64,000 nt of DNA, from assembly GCA_947503145.1 (NCBI GenBank), contig CANNCP010000001.1, forward strand, positions 248,001 to 312,000, in the 5' to 3' direction. A program made the position numbers and the translations under genes. Under the pieces are notes generated by a model. It was not told where the DNA came from. It made no database searches and was given only the letters and a program-made list of their open reading frames with translations. This DNA is from an uncultured Roseovarius sp. GTDB taxonomy: Bacteria; Pseudomonadota; Alphaproteobacteria; Rhodobacterales; Rhodobacteraceae. Of the stretch, positions 1-9,237 are shown piece by piece. Every line of letters starts with the position of its first letter. Position 1 is the first letter of the stretch.

Positions 1-2
1 TT

Positions 3-401
3 GCTTTTCTCTGGACCCGGCGCTCTTTTGACGGGGTCGAAGACGAGGTGACGGAAATCACCGACGCGATCCGGGCGTATCGCCAAGAACTGCGTCGTGA
101 GGGTGCGGATTATGCGCTTGTCCTTGTGCCGACCAAATACCGCGTGCTGGAGTCACAATGCACCTTTCCGCCCGGCAGCCCGATTGCCAACCCCGCCGCC
201 AACCTGTCGGCACTGCCTGCTGAACTGAGCCGGTTCGCGGATGCGCAGGCCATCAGGTTCATCGACCTGACGCCGTCGTTGATGGCAGCGGCGCAGCAGG
301 GCACGCTGCCGTGGTTCTGGGGTGATACGCACTGGAGCAGCGCCGGGCACGCGGTTGCCGGCAAACAGGTCGCGGACTGGCTGTCAGGCTGGGGCGGGTA
401 A
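3..401 (+). CDS. SGNH/AlgX-like acyltransferase-type protein, C-terminal part
   Basis: The reading frame is open from the window edge, so this is the last ~132 residues of a longer protein. The end carries GDTHWSSAGHAVAG, which resembles the catalytic Asp/His-x-x-His block of AlgJ/AlgX-type SGNH domains that handle O-acetylation of exopolysaccharides. Upstream it has the hydrophobic strand ALVLVPTKYRV typical of the alpha/beta core. An internal GTG at 48 could pass for a start but sits in the middle of the fold. The N-terminal catalytic Asp/Ser lies outside the window, so family membership is likely but the substrate is unknown. Confidence 0.6.
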   Translation, partial: AFLWTRRSFDGVEDEVTEITDAIRAYRQELRREGADYALVLVPTKYRVLESQCTFPPGSPIANPAANLSALPAELSRFADAQAIRFIDLTPSLMAAAQQGTLPWFWGDTHWSSAGHAVAGKQVADWLSGWGG

Positions 402-418
402 GGCTGTAAAGTGCAGAC

Positions 419-468
419 TAAAACGTTCCGCGAAAAACCTGACTCACAGCTTTTCGCAGAATGCTTTA
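419..468 (+). repeat. Short-form hairpin repeat (single hairpin)
   Basis: A 50-bp imperfect inverted repeat with TAAA...TTTA ends. The left arm ACGTTCCGCGAAAA and the right arm TTTTCGCAGAATGC flank a 14-nt loop identical to the first loop of the 116-bp copy at 6926-7041. It lies in the 188-bp gap between the SGNH gene and livG, about 120 bp before the livG start. See the repeat-family finding. Confidence 0.8.
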
Positions 469-589
469 GCGTGAATAATTACCGCATTTACTTCCTGTGA
501 TCGCTGGTTAGATTGTAACTCTGTCCGCGCACAGCACATACGCCGCGTGTGTACGCATATCGAAATAAGGAAGATAGGATGAGGTCAAC

Positions 590-1339
590 ATGAGCATTGC
601 GTTGGAAGCACGCGGACTCACCAAGGAGTTCAAGGGCTTCGTCGCCGTGAACGACGTCAACCTGTCGGTAGAGCAAGGCACGATCCATGCCCTGATCGGC
701 CCCAATGGTGCCGGCAAGACCACCTGTTTCAACCTGCTGACCAAGTTCCTGCAGCCCACGCGCGGCACAATCATCTACGACGGGCGCGACATTACCCGCA
801 TGGCGCCGGCCGGGATTGCGCGTCTGGGCATGGTGCGGTCCTTCCAGATCTCCGCAGTGTTCCCCGATCTCAGCGTTTTGCAAAACGTGCGCGTGGCCCT
901 GCAGCGCAGGCGCGGCGACAGCTACGATTTCTGGCGCTCCGAAAAGAACCTGCGCCGTTTTGATGACGATGCCCGCGCGCATATCGACGAGGTCGGATTG
1001 ACGGAATTCGTCGATCACCGCGCCGCAGAGCTGTCCTATGGCCGCAAACGCGCATTGGAGATCGCGGCGACGCTGGCGCTTGACCCACAGATGCTGCTGC
1101 TTGACGAACCGATGGCCGGCATGGCGCAGGAAGACATCGAGCGGATTTCGGCATTGATCCTGAAGATAGCCAAGGGCCGGACCATCCTGATGGTGGAACA
1201 CAACCTGTCCGTCGTTGCCAATCTTTCCGACCGGATCACGGTTCTGGCACGGGGCGAAATCCTGGCCGAGGGGGATTACGAGACAGTCTCGAAGTCCCAC
1301 GAGGTAATCGAGGCCTATATCGGAGCAGCTGATGAGTGA
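590..1339 (+). CDS. livG: LivG-type ABC transporter ATPase
   Basis: A 249-residue cytoplasmic ATPase of the branched-chain amino acid/amide (HAAT) transporter family. Walker A GPNGAGKTT is at residues 37-45, the signature is LSYGRKRALEIA (LSYG replaces LSGG, usual in LivG), and Walker B MLLLDEP is followed by the H-loop in MVEHNLSVV. It is the first gene of a five-gene operon, and the next gene starts 8 bp before its stop. An A/G-rich stretch (AAGGAAGATAGGATGAGG) precedes the ATG. Substrate class (Leu/Ile/Val, other amino acids, amides or urea) cannot be told from the ATPase. Confidence 0.93.
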   Translation: MSIALEARGLTKEFKGFVAVNDVNLSVEQGTIHALIGPNGAGKTTCFNLLTKFLQPTRGTIIYDGRDITRMAPAGIARLGMVRSFQISAVFPDLSVLQNVRVALQRRRGDSYDFWRSEKNLRRFDDDARAHIDEVGLTEFVDHRAAELSYGRKRALEIAATLALDPQMLLLDEPMAGMAQEDIERISALILKIAKGRTILMVEHNLSVVANLSDRITVLARGEILAEGDYETVSKSHEVIEAYIGAADE

Positions 1340-2051
1340 TGTCGATAATGGCAAGGCGTTGCTGCGCGTCGAGGAATTGCACGGCTGGTACGGCGAAAGC
1401 CATGTACTGCACGGTGTGAATTTCCATGTGAACGAAGGCGAGGTCGTCACATTGCTGGGGCGCAATGGTGCAGGCAAGACGTCGACCTTGCTTGCCATCA
1501 TGGGAATGCTGCCCAAACGCAGCGGCTCTATCATATTCGACGGCACCGAGGTCATCGCGATGCAGTCGCGCCATATTGCGCGTCTCGGGATTGCGATCTG
1601 CCCCGAGGAACGCGGCATTTTCGCGTCGTTGAACGTAGATGAGAACCTGATGCTGCCGCCACGCATCCAGAAGGGCGGCATGGAGGTCGAGCGCATTTAC
1701 GATCTGTTCCCCAACCTCAAGGAACGGCGCCGCAGCCAGGGTACGAAATTGTCGGGCGGTGAACAGCAAATGCTGGCGATTGCGCGGATTCTGCGCACTG
1801 GCGCGAAATTCCTGCTGCTGGATGAACCAACCGAAGGGTTGGCCCCTGTGATCGTTCAGCAGATCGGCCGCACGATCAGCGCGCTGAAAAAGGAAGGCTT
1901 TACCATTATCCTGGTCGAGCAGAATTTCCGTTTCGCGGCCTCGGTAGCAGATCGTCACTATGTCGTGGAACAAGGCGGGGTGATCGACATGATCCCCAAC
2001 GCCGACCTGAACAATAGCATGGATAAATTGCACGGCTATCTGGGCGTGTGA
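1332..2051 (+). CDS. livF: LivF-type ABC transporter ATPase
   Basis: The second ATPase of the HAAT transporter, 239 residues. Walker A is LLGRNGAGKT, the signature is the canonical LSGGEQQMLAIARI, and Walker B is FLLLDEPTEGLAP, a typical LivF string. It is expected to form a heterodimer with LivG beneath the LivH/LivM membrane pair. Its start codon overlaps the 3' end of livG by 8 bp, which indicates translational coupling. Confidence 0.93.
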   Translation: MSDVDNGKALLRVEELHGWYGESHVLHGVNFHVNEGEVVTLLGRNGAGKTSTLLAIMGMLPKRSGSIIFDGTEVIAMQSRHIARLGIAICPEERGIFASLNVDENLMLPPRIQKGGMEVERIYDLFPNLKERRRSQGTKLSGGEQQMLAIARILRTGAKFLLLDEPTEGLAPVIVQQIGRTISALKKEGFTIILVEQNFRFAASVADRHYVVEQGGVIDMIPNADLNNSMDKLHGYLGV

Positions 2052-2099
2052 CCATCCATAACCGGCGCTAACTGCGCCATATGAAGAAGGAGAAGCTAC

Positions 2100-3299
2100 A
2101 TGATGAAGAAGCTTTCATTGGCGACAGCACTTTGCGCGCTGTCCACCGGGGCAGCCTTTGCCCAGGAGATCGACGTCAAGCTTGGTGTCCTGAACGACCG
2201 CTCGGGCGTCTATGCCGACCTGTCCGGCGAAGGGTCGGTCGTGGCGGCACGCATGGCTGTCGAAGACTTCAAGGCGGCCGACAAAGGCCTCAACGTCGAG
2301 ATCATCTCGGCCGACCACCAGAACAAGCCTGACATCGGGTCGAACATTGCCCGTCAATGGTATGAAGTGGATGGTGTAAACGCGATCCTCGATGTACCGA
2401 CGTCCTCGGTGGCGCTGGCCGTGGCCGACATCACCGCCGAAAAGAACGGTGTGTTGATCGATTCCGGTGCCGGCTCCACGCAGCTGACGCGCGAGCAGTG
2501 CCGCCCGACAACCGTTCACTGGACCTATGACACCGCAGCGCTGGCCACCGGCACCGGTGCCGCAATGACCAATGCTGGCGGCAAAAAGTGGTTTTTCCTG
2601 ACCGCTGACTATGCCTTCGGCCACTCGCTTGAGGAAAACACCGCACGGGTCGTCGAGGATAACGGCGGCGAAGTTGTCGGTCAGGTCAACGTGCCGTTCC
2701 CGGCGCAGGATTTCTCGTCCTTCCTGCTTCAGGCGCAGGGCAGCGGTGCTGACGTGATCGGCCTGGCGAACGCAGGCGGTGATACCGTCAACGCGATCAA
2801 GCAGGCGTCCGAGTTCGGCATCACTCAGGCGGGTCAGAAACTGGCCGCGCTGCTGTTCTTCGTGACCGACGTACATGCACTGGGCGCGCAGACGGCACAG
2901 GGCCTGTCCCTGACCGAAGCGTTCTATTGGGATCAGAACGACAACACCCGCGCATGGTCCAAGCGGTTCATGGACATCCAGGACGCACAGCCGACAATGG
3001 TGCAGGCCGGCGTCTATTCCGGCACTATGGCCTATCTGGCGGCGGTCGAAGCCCTGGGCAGCGCCGAGGATGGCAAGGCCATCGTCGCCAAGATGAAAGA
3101 GATGGAATTCAACGATCCGCTCTTTGGCAAGGTCACCGTGCGCGGCGACGGGCGTGCGCTCCACGACATGTACCTCTTTGAGGTCAAATCGCCCGACGAG
3201 TCGACCGGCGAATGGGATCTCTACAACCAGATCTCCTCCATCACGGGCGAAGAAGCGTTCCTGCCGATGCTGCCTGAGTGCGACTTTACCAAGCAATAA
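2100..3299 (+). CDS. Periplasmic substrate-binding protein of the liv-type transporter
   Basis: A 399-residue secreted protein with a clear Sec signal peptide: MMKKLS, a hydrophobic core, and likely cleavage after AFA before QEID at about residue 22. The body fits the Peripla_BP_6 (type I periplasmic binding) fold: VKLGVLNDRSGVYADLSG near the N-terminus and repeated alpha/beta segments. AAGGAG at 2087-2092 precedes the ATG. It lies between the ATPase and permease genes, so it should deliver ligand to LivH/LivM. The ligand is unknown; the sequence does not look like a classical LivJ/LivK, and an aromatic or short-chain amide/amino acid ligand is possible. Confidence 0.88.
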   Translation: MMKKLSLATALCALSTGAAFAQEIDVKLGVLNDRSGVYADLSGEGSVVAARMAVEDFKAADKGLNVEIISADHQNKPDIGSNIARQWYEVDGVNAILDVPTSSVALAVADITAEKNGVLIDSGAGSTQLTREQCRPTTVHWTYDTAALATGTGAAMTNAGGKKWFFLTADYAFGHSLEENTARVVEDNGGEVVGQVNVPFPAQDFSSFLLQAQGSGADVIGLANAGGDTVNAIKQASEFGITQAGQKLAALLFFVTDVHALGAQTAQGLSLTEAFYWDQNDNTRAWSKRFMDIQDAQPTMVQAGVYSGTMAYLAAVEALGSAEDGKAIVAKMKEMEFNDPLFGKVTVRGDGRALHDMYLFEVKSPDESTGEWDLYNQISSITGEEAFLPMLPECDFTKQ

Positions 3300-3310
3300 G
3301 ACCATACTCT

Positions 3311-3342
3311 GCCGCTTTCCGGGCACAGATCCGGGAAGCGGC
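3311..3342 (+). promoter_or_regulatory. Stable intercistronic hairpin after the binding-protein gene
   Basis: A 12-bp stem with one mismatch (3311-3322 pairs with 3331-3342; arms GCCGCTTTCCGG and CCGGGAAGCGGC) and an 8-nt loop, 11 bp after the binding-protein stop and 25 bp before livH. There is no T-run, so it is probably not a strong terminator. Such hairpins commonly protect the upstream message and let binding proteins be made in excess over permeases; that role is inferred here. Confidence 0.6.
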
Positions 3343-3366
3343 GCATAAACTCAACGGGGCAGTATC

Positions 3367-4257
3367 ATGTTCGAGCTTCTGGGAATTTCGCCGCAGGTCC
3401 TGCTGGGCCAACTGCTGTTGGGCCTCATCAACGGCGCATTCTATGCGATCCTGTCATTGGGGCTGGCGGTGATCTTTGGGCTGCTCAACATCATCAACTT
3501 TGCCCATGGTGCGCTCTATATGGCGGGTGCATTCGTGGCATGGATACTGCTGCACTATCTCGGCATAGGCTACTGGCCTGCGTTGATCCTGGCGCCTCTG
3601 ATCGTGGGGGCCTTCGGGATCGTGCTGGAACGCACCATGATGTCGCGCCTATACAAGCTGGACCATCTCTATGGGCTGCTGCTGACATTTGGCCTGGCCC
3701 TGATCATTCAGGGGCTTTTCCGCAACTATTACGGCATCTCTGGCCTGCCCTACCAGATTCCGTCTCAGCTTTCGGGTGGCCAGAACCTTGGTTTCATGTT
3801 TCTGCCCAACTATCGCGCCTGGGTCGTCGTGGCCTCTATCGTGGTCTGCTTTGGCACCTGGTTCATGATCGAAAAGACACGGCTGGGCGCATATCTGCGG
3901 GCCGCCACCGAAAACCCCGCTCTGGTAAGCGCATTCGGGATCAACGTGCCGCTTCTCATTACCCTCACCTATGGCTTTGGAGTCGCGCTGGCCGGTTTTG
4001 CCGGCGTGCTGGCGGCACCGATCTATTCGGTCAATCCCAACATGGGCGCGGACCTGATCATCGTTGTCTTTGCCGTCGTGGTGATTGGCGGGATGGGGTC
4101 AATCCTGGGGGCGATCATCACCGGATACATGCTTGGAATCGTCGAGGGTCTGACCCGGGTTTTCTACCCTGAAGGATCCGCCGTGGTGATCTTTGTCATC
4201 ATGGCGATCGTGTTGCTAATCAAGCCTGAAGGGCTGTTCGGAAAGGAAGCACGATGA
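3367..4257 (+). CDS. livH: LivH-type ABC transporter permease
   Basis: A 296-residue polytopic inner-membrane protein with about eight hydrophobic segments. It opens with LLGQLLLGLINGAFYAILSLG, the standard start of LivH proteins, followed by GLLNIINFAHGALYM, and ends with IKPEGLFGKEAR, a family hallmark. It pairs with LivM to form the translocation pore. Its last 4 bp overlap the livM start (ATGA), and it follows the binding-protein gene after a hairpin. Confidence 0.92.
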   Translation: MFELLGISPQVLLGQLLLGLINGAFYAILSLGLAVIFGLLNIINFAHGALYMAGAFVAWILLHYLGIGYWPALILAPLIVGAFGIVLERTMMSRLYKLDHLYGLLLTFGLALIIQGLFRNYYGISGLPYQIPSQLSGGQNLGFMFLPNYRAWVVVASIVVCFGTWFMIEKTRLGAYLRAATENPALVSAFGINVPLLITLTYGFGVALAGFAGVLAAPIYSVNPNMGADLIIVVFAVVVIGGMGSILGAIITGYMLGIVEGLTRVFYPEGSAVVIFVIMAIVLLIKPEGLFGKEAR

Positions 4258-5234
4258 GCATACAACAGACGGATACGCCGGCCTCTTCTCCCATTGCGAA
4301 CGACGCGGGCATGTCGCCGTTGCACAAGGCAATATTTCTGGGCCTGCTTGCCTTTCTCGTGGTGCTACCATTCATGGTCTATCCTGTCTTTGCGATGAAG
4401 ATCATGTGTTTTGCCCTGTTTGCGGCGGCGTTCAACTTGCTGCTGGGCTTCGGCGGCCTGCTGTCATTCGGTCATGCCGCCTATTTTGGCGGCGCCAGCT
4501 ACGTGGCCGCCCACGCGGCCAAGGTCTGGGGCCTGACGCCCGAACTTGCGGTGCTTAGTGGCGCGGCGGCTGCGGCCTTTCTGGGTCTGATCATCGGATC
4601 GCTGTCGATCCGCAGGCAGGGGATCTATTTTGCGATGGTCACTCTGGCCTTTGCGCAAATGGTCTATTTCGTCGCCCTGCAGGCGGAATTTACCGGCGGC
4701 GAGGATGGCATCCAGTCGGTTCCACGCGGCAAACTGTTCGGCCTTATCTCGCTTGAGGACAACATCTCGCTCTATTTCTTTGTGCTGGCGCTGACCTTTG
4801 GCGGTATCCTGTTTCTCTACCGCGTCGTGCATTCGCCCTTTGGTCAGGTGCTCAAGGCGATCCGTGAAAATGAACCGCGCGCGATCTCCCTCGGGTATGA
4901 TGTCAATCGCTACAAGCTGATAGTTTTCGTCCTGTCCGCCACCTTTGCGGGCCTTGCCGGAGCAACAAAAAGCCAGGTGTTCCAATTGGCATCGCTGACC
5001 GATGTTCACTGGGCGATGTCCGGCGAGGTGGTGTTGATGACCTTGCTGGGTGGCATGGGCACGGTTTTCGGCCCGATCCTGGGGGCCGCGATGATCGTGA
5101 CAATGCAGAACTACCTTGCGACATTCGGCGCCTGGGTGACTGTTATTCAGGGGGTCATTTTCGTCATCGGCGTGCTGTTGTTCCGCGAAGGGATCATTGG
5201 CGTGATTTCCCGCTGGCTGAAACGACCTCTTTGA
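4254..5234 (+). CDS. livM: LivM-type ABC transporter permease
   Basis: A 326-residue permease that partners LivH. Features are a hydrophilic N-terminus of about 25 residues, then multiple membrane spans, the family motif FGGLLSFGHAAYFGGASY, and the conserved late loop EVVLMTLLGGMGTVFGPILGA. It is the last gene of the liv operon. It converges on the patatin-like gene with a 78-bp gap in which I see no strong T-tailed terminator. Confidence 0.92.
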   Translation: MSIQQTDTPASSPIANDAGMSPLHKAIFLGLLAFLVVLPFMVYPVFAMKIMCFALFAAAFNLLLGFGGLLSFGHAAYFGGASYVAAHAAKVWGLTPELAVLSGAAAAAFLGLIIGSLSIRRQGIYFAMVTLAFAQMVYFVALQAEFTGGEDGIQSVPRGKLFGLISLEDNISLYFFVLALTFGGILFLYRVVHSPFGQVLKAIRENEPRAISLGYDVNRYKLIVFVLSATFAGLAGATKSQVFQLASLTDVHWAMSGEVVLMTLLGGMGTVFGPILGAAMIVTMQNYLATFGAWVTVIQGVIFVIGVLLFREGIIGVISRWLKRPL

Positions 5235-5312
5235 GGCGCAGCGAGGGCTCAAAGGATCGTCACACTCCGGCGGCTACACCACTTTTGCGGGCGCAATCCG
5301 TAAGGGGTCGGG

Positions 5313-6452
5313 CTATTTCGACAGGAAAGCTCTGACTTCGCTTTCCTTTTCCATCGTGTCGGCATAGCCCAGATCGATCAGCGCACCGATATAGCCCGGC
5401 TCGAACAGCAGGTAGCTGACCAGCCGCCCATCGCTGCCCCAAGAGCCCAGGGTGCGCATCAACACCCGGATCGCGAACGGCATTTCACCTGCATGCCGCT
5501 CGGCAACCTCGCGCAGGTCCTGTGAAGGCGAGAGCATGACAGTGTCAATCACCCGCAGCGGTGTCTGCTTGCGCGCCTCGTCGGACAACAGGGACAGGGT
5601 TTCATTGACCCGGGTCATGCGTTCATGGTCGGCATCCAGATTATCGTTGAACATGATGTCCAGCGCATGACCCGCCATTTCACCGATGGATGGGCTTTGG
5701 GGGTGTTTCTGCTTTTGCGGTTCATCCGGCACGTTATCACGAGCTGCGATGACCAGCACCTTGTCGGCGCCGGTTCTGATTGCCGGTGAAAGCGGCGCCG
5801 TCAGGCGTAGCGCCCCATCGCCGTAATATTCGCCATCAAGGCGCACCGGGGCAAAGACGAAGGGCAGAGACGACGATGCCAACAGATGTTTCGGTCCGAT
5901 CTCGGTCCGTACTCCTCGCCGCCGGGCGCGCGCCCAATCGGTGATGTCCTCATGTCCCTTGACGAAGGTGACGGCCTTGCCTTCGTCATAGCTTGACGCC
6001 GTAATGCACAGCGCGTGCAGTGATCCGACGCGGATCGCGCGGCTGATATCCCGCTGGTCGAACTCACGCTCCAGCAACTCGTCCAAAGGTTTGTTGTTCA
6101 GAAAGGAACAGAGCGCGCCCACCCCGAAATGCCCGAACAACAGCGTCCAGGCGTAGCGGACACCGGTCGCGATCAGCGGCAAGGCGCGCGTATCGAAAAT
6201 CGAACTGCACCTGAGCGAACGCCAAAGAGCTTCCAGATTGCGCATTCCGGACTGGAAATCGCTGGACGCCGCCGCGAGTGGTGCCGCATTTACCGCCCCG
6301 ACAGATGCCCCGCAAACGATCTGAAAGGGCGACCGGCGCCGCCCTGATATCTCGGCAATAGCCTTGAGGACACCGACCTGATACGCGCCGCGTGCGCCGC
6401 CGCCCTGCAGAACCAATGCGGTTTTTGATACTGATGAGAGGTGGGGCGGCAT
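5313..6452 (-). CDS. Patatin-like phospholipase
   Basis: A 379-residue patatin-fold hydrolase. The oxyanion loop is GGGARGAYQVG (residues 17-27), the nucleophile elbow GASVG holds Ser50, and the catalytic Asp lies in EYYGDGALR, giving the Ser/Asp dyad. The C-terminal third (after ~270) is the extra domain seen in long bacterial patatins of the DUF3734 type. I chose the ATG at 6452 because the upstream extension to 6509 is cysteine-rich and unlike the family. Related proteins act on phospholipids or are linked to PHB/lipid turnover in alphaproteobacteria. Its role beside the liv operon is unknown. Confidence 0.87.
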   Translation of the reverse strand: MPPHLSSVSKTALVLQGGGARGAYQVGVLKAIAEISGRRRSPFQIVCGASVGAVNAAPLAAASSDFQSGMRNLEALWRSLRCSSIFDTRALPLIATGVRYAWTLLFGHFGVGALCSFLNNKPLDELLEREFDQRDISRAIRVGSLHALCITASSYDEGKAVTFVKGHEDITDWARARRRGVRTEIGPKHLLASSSLPFVFAPVRLDGEYYGDGALRLTAPLSPAIRTGADKVLVIAARDNVPDEPQKQKHPQSPSIGEMAGHALDIMFNDNLDADHERMTRVNETLSLLSDEARKQTPLRVIDTVMLSPSQDLREVAERHAGEMPFAIRVLMRTLGSWGSDGRLVSYLLFEPGYIGALIDLGYADTMEKESEVRAFLSK

Positions 6453-6533
6453 TTGCTCTGATGATGATCCGTAAAACATACACCCTAGGACGTCTGCCCC
6501 AAAGATCAACGGCTGTTCGCATCACTTGTAGGG

Positions 6534-6797
6534 CTATCGCATTTGACCGAGGATGGTTCTTGCGAAGGCGTCGGACCAACCTGCGCGTTTGCGTTTTCGC
6601 GAGACGGGGAGCTTTGGGCGGGTTTTTCGGAGCAAATTGAGGATGGGTTTACGCAAGATGGCGAGGTTCACGGGTCCATGATCCTTGCGGTTTCGTGCCC
6701 GGTCCTCGTCGAAGGTGACGTCGAACATCCAGTGCAAGGAGTTCTTGATGGCCCAGTGGGCGCGGACGTTGGTGGTGGCGAAGCGTTCGGGGGGATG
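6534..6797 (-). pseudogene. ISAs1-family transposase, C-terminal remnant
   Basis: Read on the minus strand, the segment encodes about 85 residues ending at a TAG. It includes ERFATTNVRAHWAIKNSLHW followed by the DVTFDEDRARNRKDHGP block and a basic tail ending FARTILGQMR. These match the C-terminal end of ISAs1/H-repeat transposases (the NSLHW-DVTF block is the hallmark). The N-terminal three quarters, including the catalytic DDE residues, are missing, and no start codon with an SD exists. It lies between the patatin gene and the 116-bp repeat, so an insertion sequence once landed here and decayed. Confidence 0.75.
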
Positions 6798-6925
6798 AGT
6801 GGCTTTCCGTGGGGCTTCAGGCGCGCCATCTGTGCTTCGCTCAACCAGAAAATATCAGATATGTCACCGCTCTGTTTTCAGACGGTGAATCAAGACGCCT
6901 CAATGAAATTAATGGGGCCCGACAC

Positions 6926-7041
6926 TAAAGCGTTCCGCGAAAAACCTGACTCACAGCTTTTCGCGGAACGCAGCGATACGTATGAGCGTTGCACGCATTC
7001 CGCCTTGACCGAGTGCCTCAGGTTCAAGGCGGAACGCTTTA
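6926..7041 (+). repeat. Full-length double-hairpin repeat, copy A
   Basis: A 116-bp element bounded by a perfect 13-bp inverted terminal repeat (TAAAGCGTTCCGC at 6926-6938; GCGGAACGCTTTA at 7029-7041). Inside is hairpin 1 with perfect 14-bp arms (6930-6943 with 6958-6971) and a 14-nt loop, a spacer containing ATACGTAT, and hairpin 2 with arms of about 14 bp and the loop CCGAGTGCCTCAGG. A second full copy lies in reverse at 59190-59303. This copy ends 80 bp before a DMT transporter gene. Confidence 0.92.
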
Positions 7042-7121
7042 TTCGCATGAAACGGGTCGTCTTATCTAAATCAGCTTGTATATCCAGTCATGACAAATGA
7101 GCAATTTTGGAAGCCTTGGAC

Positions 7122-8066
7122 ATGACCAACGATTCTGCGCCATCCATGGATTTGAAAGCCACTACCATGCTGTTGGCGCTTGCGGCCGTGTGGGGAGGAT
7201 CGTTCTTTTTCGCTGAAATAGCTCTACGCGAAGTTCCACCGATGACCATCACCCTCCACAGGGTAATCTGGGCGGTGCCGATCCTGGCCCTGATCGTGCG
7301 CATGAAAAGGATCGTCGTTCCACGCTCACTGCACGTCTGGGGTGTCTATCTGGTGATGGGAGCACTTAACAACGCAATCCCTTTCTCGTTGATCTTCTGG
7401 GGCCAAACGCAGATCGAAAGCGGACTGGCATCAATCTTGAACGGCACTACGGCCATGTTCGGCGCGGTCGTTGCCGGCTTACTGCTTGCTGACGAACCGT
7501 TGACGATGAAGAAAGTTGCGGGGGCGGGGCTGGGTATTGCCGGCGTTGCGTTCATTATGGGGCCGGGTGTTCTTACAAATTTCGATCCGGGCAATCTCGC
7601 TCAGCTTGCCATTCTTGGGGCGGCTCTATCTTACTCGCTTGCAAGCGTGTGGGGTAAAACAAGACTCGCGGGCCAGCCGCCGCTAATGAATGCACTCGGC
7701 ATGTTGATCGCAAGCACGTTGTTGATGATCCCGATTGTATTGATCTTTGATGGACCACCCGACTTGGCACTTTCCACCAGTGTCTGGGGGGCATTGCTGG
7801 GTATTGCCGCCCTATCGACTGCTTTGGGGTATGTCCTCTACTTTGCCATTCTCGCACGCGCCGGAGCCGCAAACCTGATGCTGGTCACGCTGTTGATTCC
7901 AGCTTTTGCCATTAGTCTTGGCGCGTTTTTCCTTGGCGAGAGAATTGGACCAGAATCACTTGTTGGTTTTGCCATTATTGCATTGGGTTTCGCCGTGACT
8001 GACGGGCGTTTGATTTCATACTTTTTTGCGAACTCCGCTGTCAAAGCCGATATAGAAGAACCATAG
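7122..8066 (+). CDS. EamA/DMT-family transporter
   Basis: A 314-residue inner-membrane protein with about ten hydrophobic helices in two EamA repeats (approximately residues 15-140 and 155-290). It begins the fold with LLALAAVWGGSFFFAEIAL, and repeat 2 includes GAALSYSLASVWGK. The family exports small metabolites such as amino acids. I prefer the ATG at 7122 over a TTG at 7107. Codons are richer in A/T in third positions than those of neighbours. An IS remnant and a hairpin repeat lie just upstream, so recent acquisition is plausible. The substrate is unknown. Confidence 0.87.
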   Translation: MTNDSAPSMDLKATTMLLALAAVWGGSFFFAEIALREVPPMTITLHRVIWAVPILALIVRMKRIVVPRSLHVWGVYLVMGALNNAIPFSLIFWGQTQIESGLASILNGTTAMFGAVVAGLLLADEPLTMKKVAGAGLGIAGVAFIMGPGVLTNFDPGNLAQLAILGAALSYSLASVWGKTRLAGQPPLMNALGMLIASTLLMIPIVLIFDGPPDLALSTSVWGALLGIAALSTALGYVLYFAILARAGAANLMLVTLLIPAFAISLGAFFLGERIGPESLVGFAIIALGFAVTDGRLISYFFANSAVKADIEEP

Positions 8067-8109
8067 GCGGGCAGGGGTTCAGGCTCCGAACTCGCCGTTA
8101 TCTGCGCCC

Positions 8110-9069
8110 TCAGGCCACACCCGCCCGCAGCGTATCGTGGATATGTACCAGCCCCAGCAATGCGCCGTCCTCACCCACCACAAAGAGGGCCGAAATCTTG
8201 TTGGTGTTCATCACCCCCAACGCCTCGGACAGCAGCGCCTCGGGCCGGGTCGTGCGCGGCCCTCGCGTGGCGACTTCGCCTGCCTCGCGCTCCATCAGAT
8301 TCGCCAGGTTGCGTCGCAGATCGCCATCGGTGATCACCCCCGTCAACATGCCGCGCTCGACGACGGCGGCGACACCGAAACCCTTGGCGGTCATCTCCAG
8401 CAGCGTCTCGCCCATGTCGGTATGTTCGTGCACCACCGGCAGCGCGTCGCCGGTATGCATCACCGTGCTGACCGTCAGCAGCTGCGCACCCAGCGTGCCG
8501 CCCGGATGGAAGGCCAGAAAATTCTCGCGTTCGAAGCCGCGCAGTTTCATCAGCGCCACGGCCAGCGCATCGCCCAGCGCCATGGCACAGGTCGTGCTGG
8601 TGGTCGGCGCCATGCCGATGCCACAGGCTTCGGGCGCATCGGGCAAGAGCAGCAGGTGATCGGCCTGTACCGCCAGCGTACTGCGCGCGTTCTTGGTCAT
8701 CGCGATCAGCGGGATCGAAAACCGTCTGCTATGGGCGATGATATCGGCCAGCTCGCGGGTCTCGCCCGAGTTCGATATCAGGATCACTGCGTCCTCGGCG
8801 GTGATCATGCCCAGATCGCCATGGCTCGCCTCGCCGGGATGCACCGCCTGTGCGGGCGTGCCGGTGCTGGCCATGGTCGCCGCGATCTTGTGCGCCACAT
8901 GGCCCGACTTGCCCATCCCCGAGACGATGACGCGCCCGCCCACGTTCAGCAGTACCTCGACTGCCGCATCGAAATCGGCGGGCATGGCATCGCGCATCGT
9001 CAGCAACGCCTCGCCTTCGATGGCCAGGACATCGCGGGCGATCTTGGTCGGGCTGGGCTCTCGGGTCAT
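8110..9069 (-). CDS. kdsD: D-arabinose-5-phosphate isomerase (KdsD/KpsF family)
   Basis: A 319-residue protein that interconverts ribulose-5-phosphate and arabinose-5-phosphate, the first step to Kdo for LPS or capsule. The N-terminal SIS domain (about 30-190) shows VSGMGKSGHVAHKIAATMAS and LISNSGETREL. Two CBS domains follow (about 200-319), with GVITDGDLRRNL in the first. The start is set at 9069 because GGAG lies nine bases upstream and the longer frame adds only a non-conserved leader. The kdsB gene, for a later step of the same pathway, is at 14574. Confidence 0.92.
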   Translation of the reverse strand: MTREPSPTKIARDVLAIEGEALLTMRDAMPADFDAAVEVLLNVGGRVIVSGMGKSGHVAHKIAATMASTGTPAQAVHPGEASHGDLGMITAEDAVILISNSGETRELADIIAHSRRFSIPLIAMTKNARSTLAVQADHLLLLPDAPEACGIGMAPTTSTTCAMALGDALAVALMKLRGFERENFLAFHPGGTLGAQLLTVSTVMHTGDALPVVHEHTDMGETLLEMTAKGFGVAAVVERGMLTGVITDGDLRRNLANLMEREAGEVATRGPRTTRPEALLSEALGVMNTNKISALFVVGEDGALLGLVHIHDTLRAGVA

Positions 9070-9237
9070 GGATGTCGCTCCGCTGTCATTCTGGCAGGGT
9101 GATATCGCGCCGCCCAACCTTAGGGAAGCCCCGGCCGCTTGCGCGCCTGCTTTGCACCCTCGGCGAGGCGGGCCATCGCGATCATGATACGCACCCAGAC
9201 GTCCAATGTACCTCAGGCCGTGGCCGCGTAGCCCGCC

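Noticed and set aside
6543..7100. A 185-codon plus-strand frame.
   Set aside because: Its first half is the antisense of the transposase remnant and its second half runs through the 116-bp repeat.
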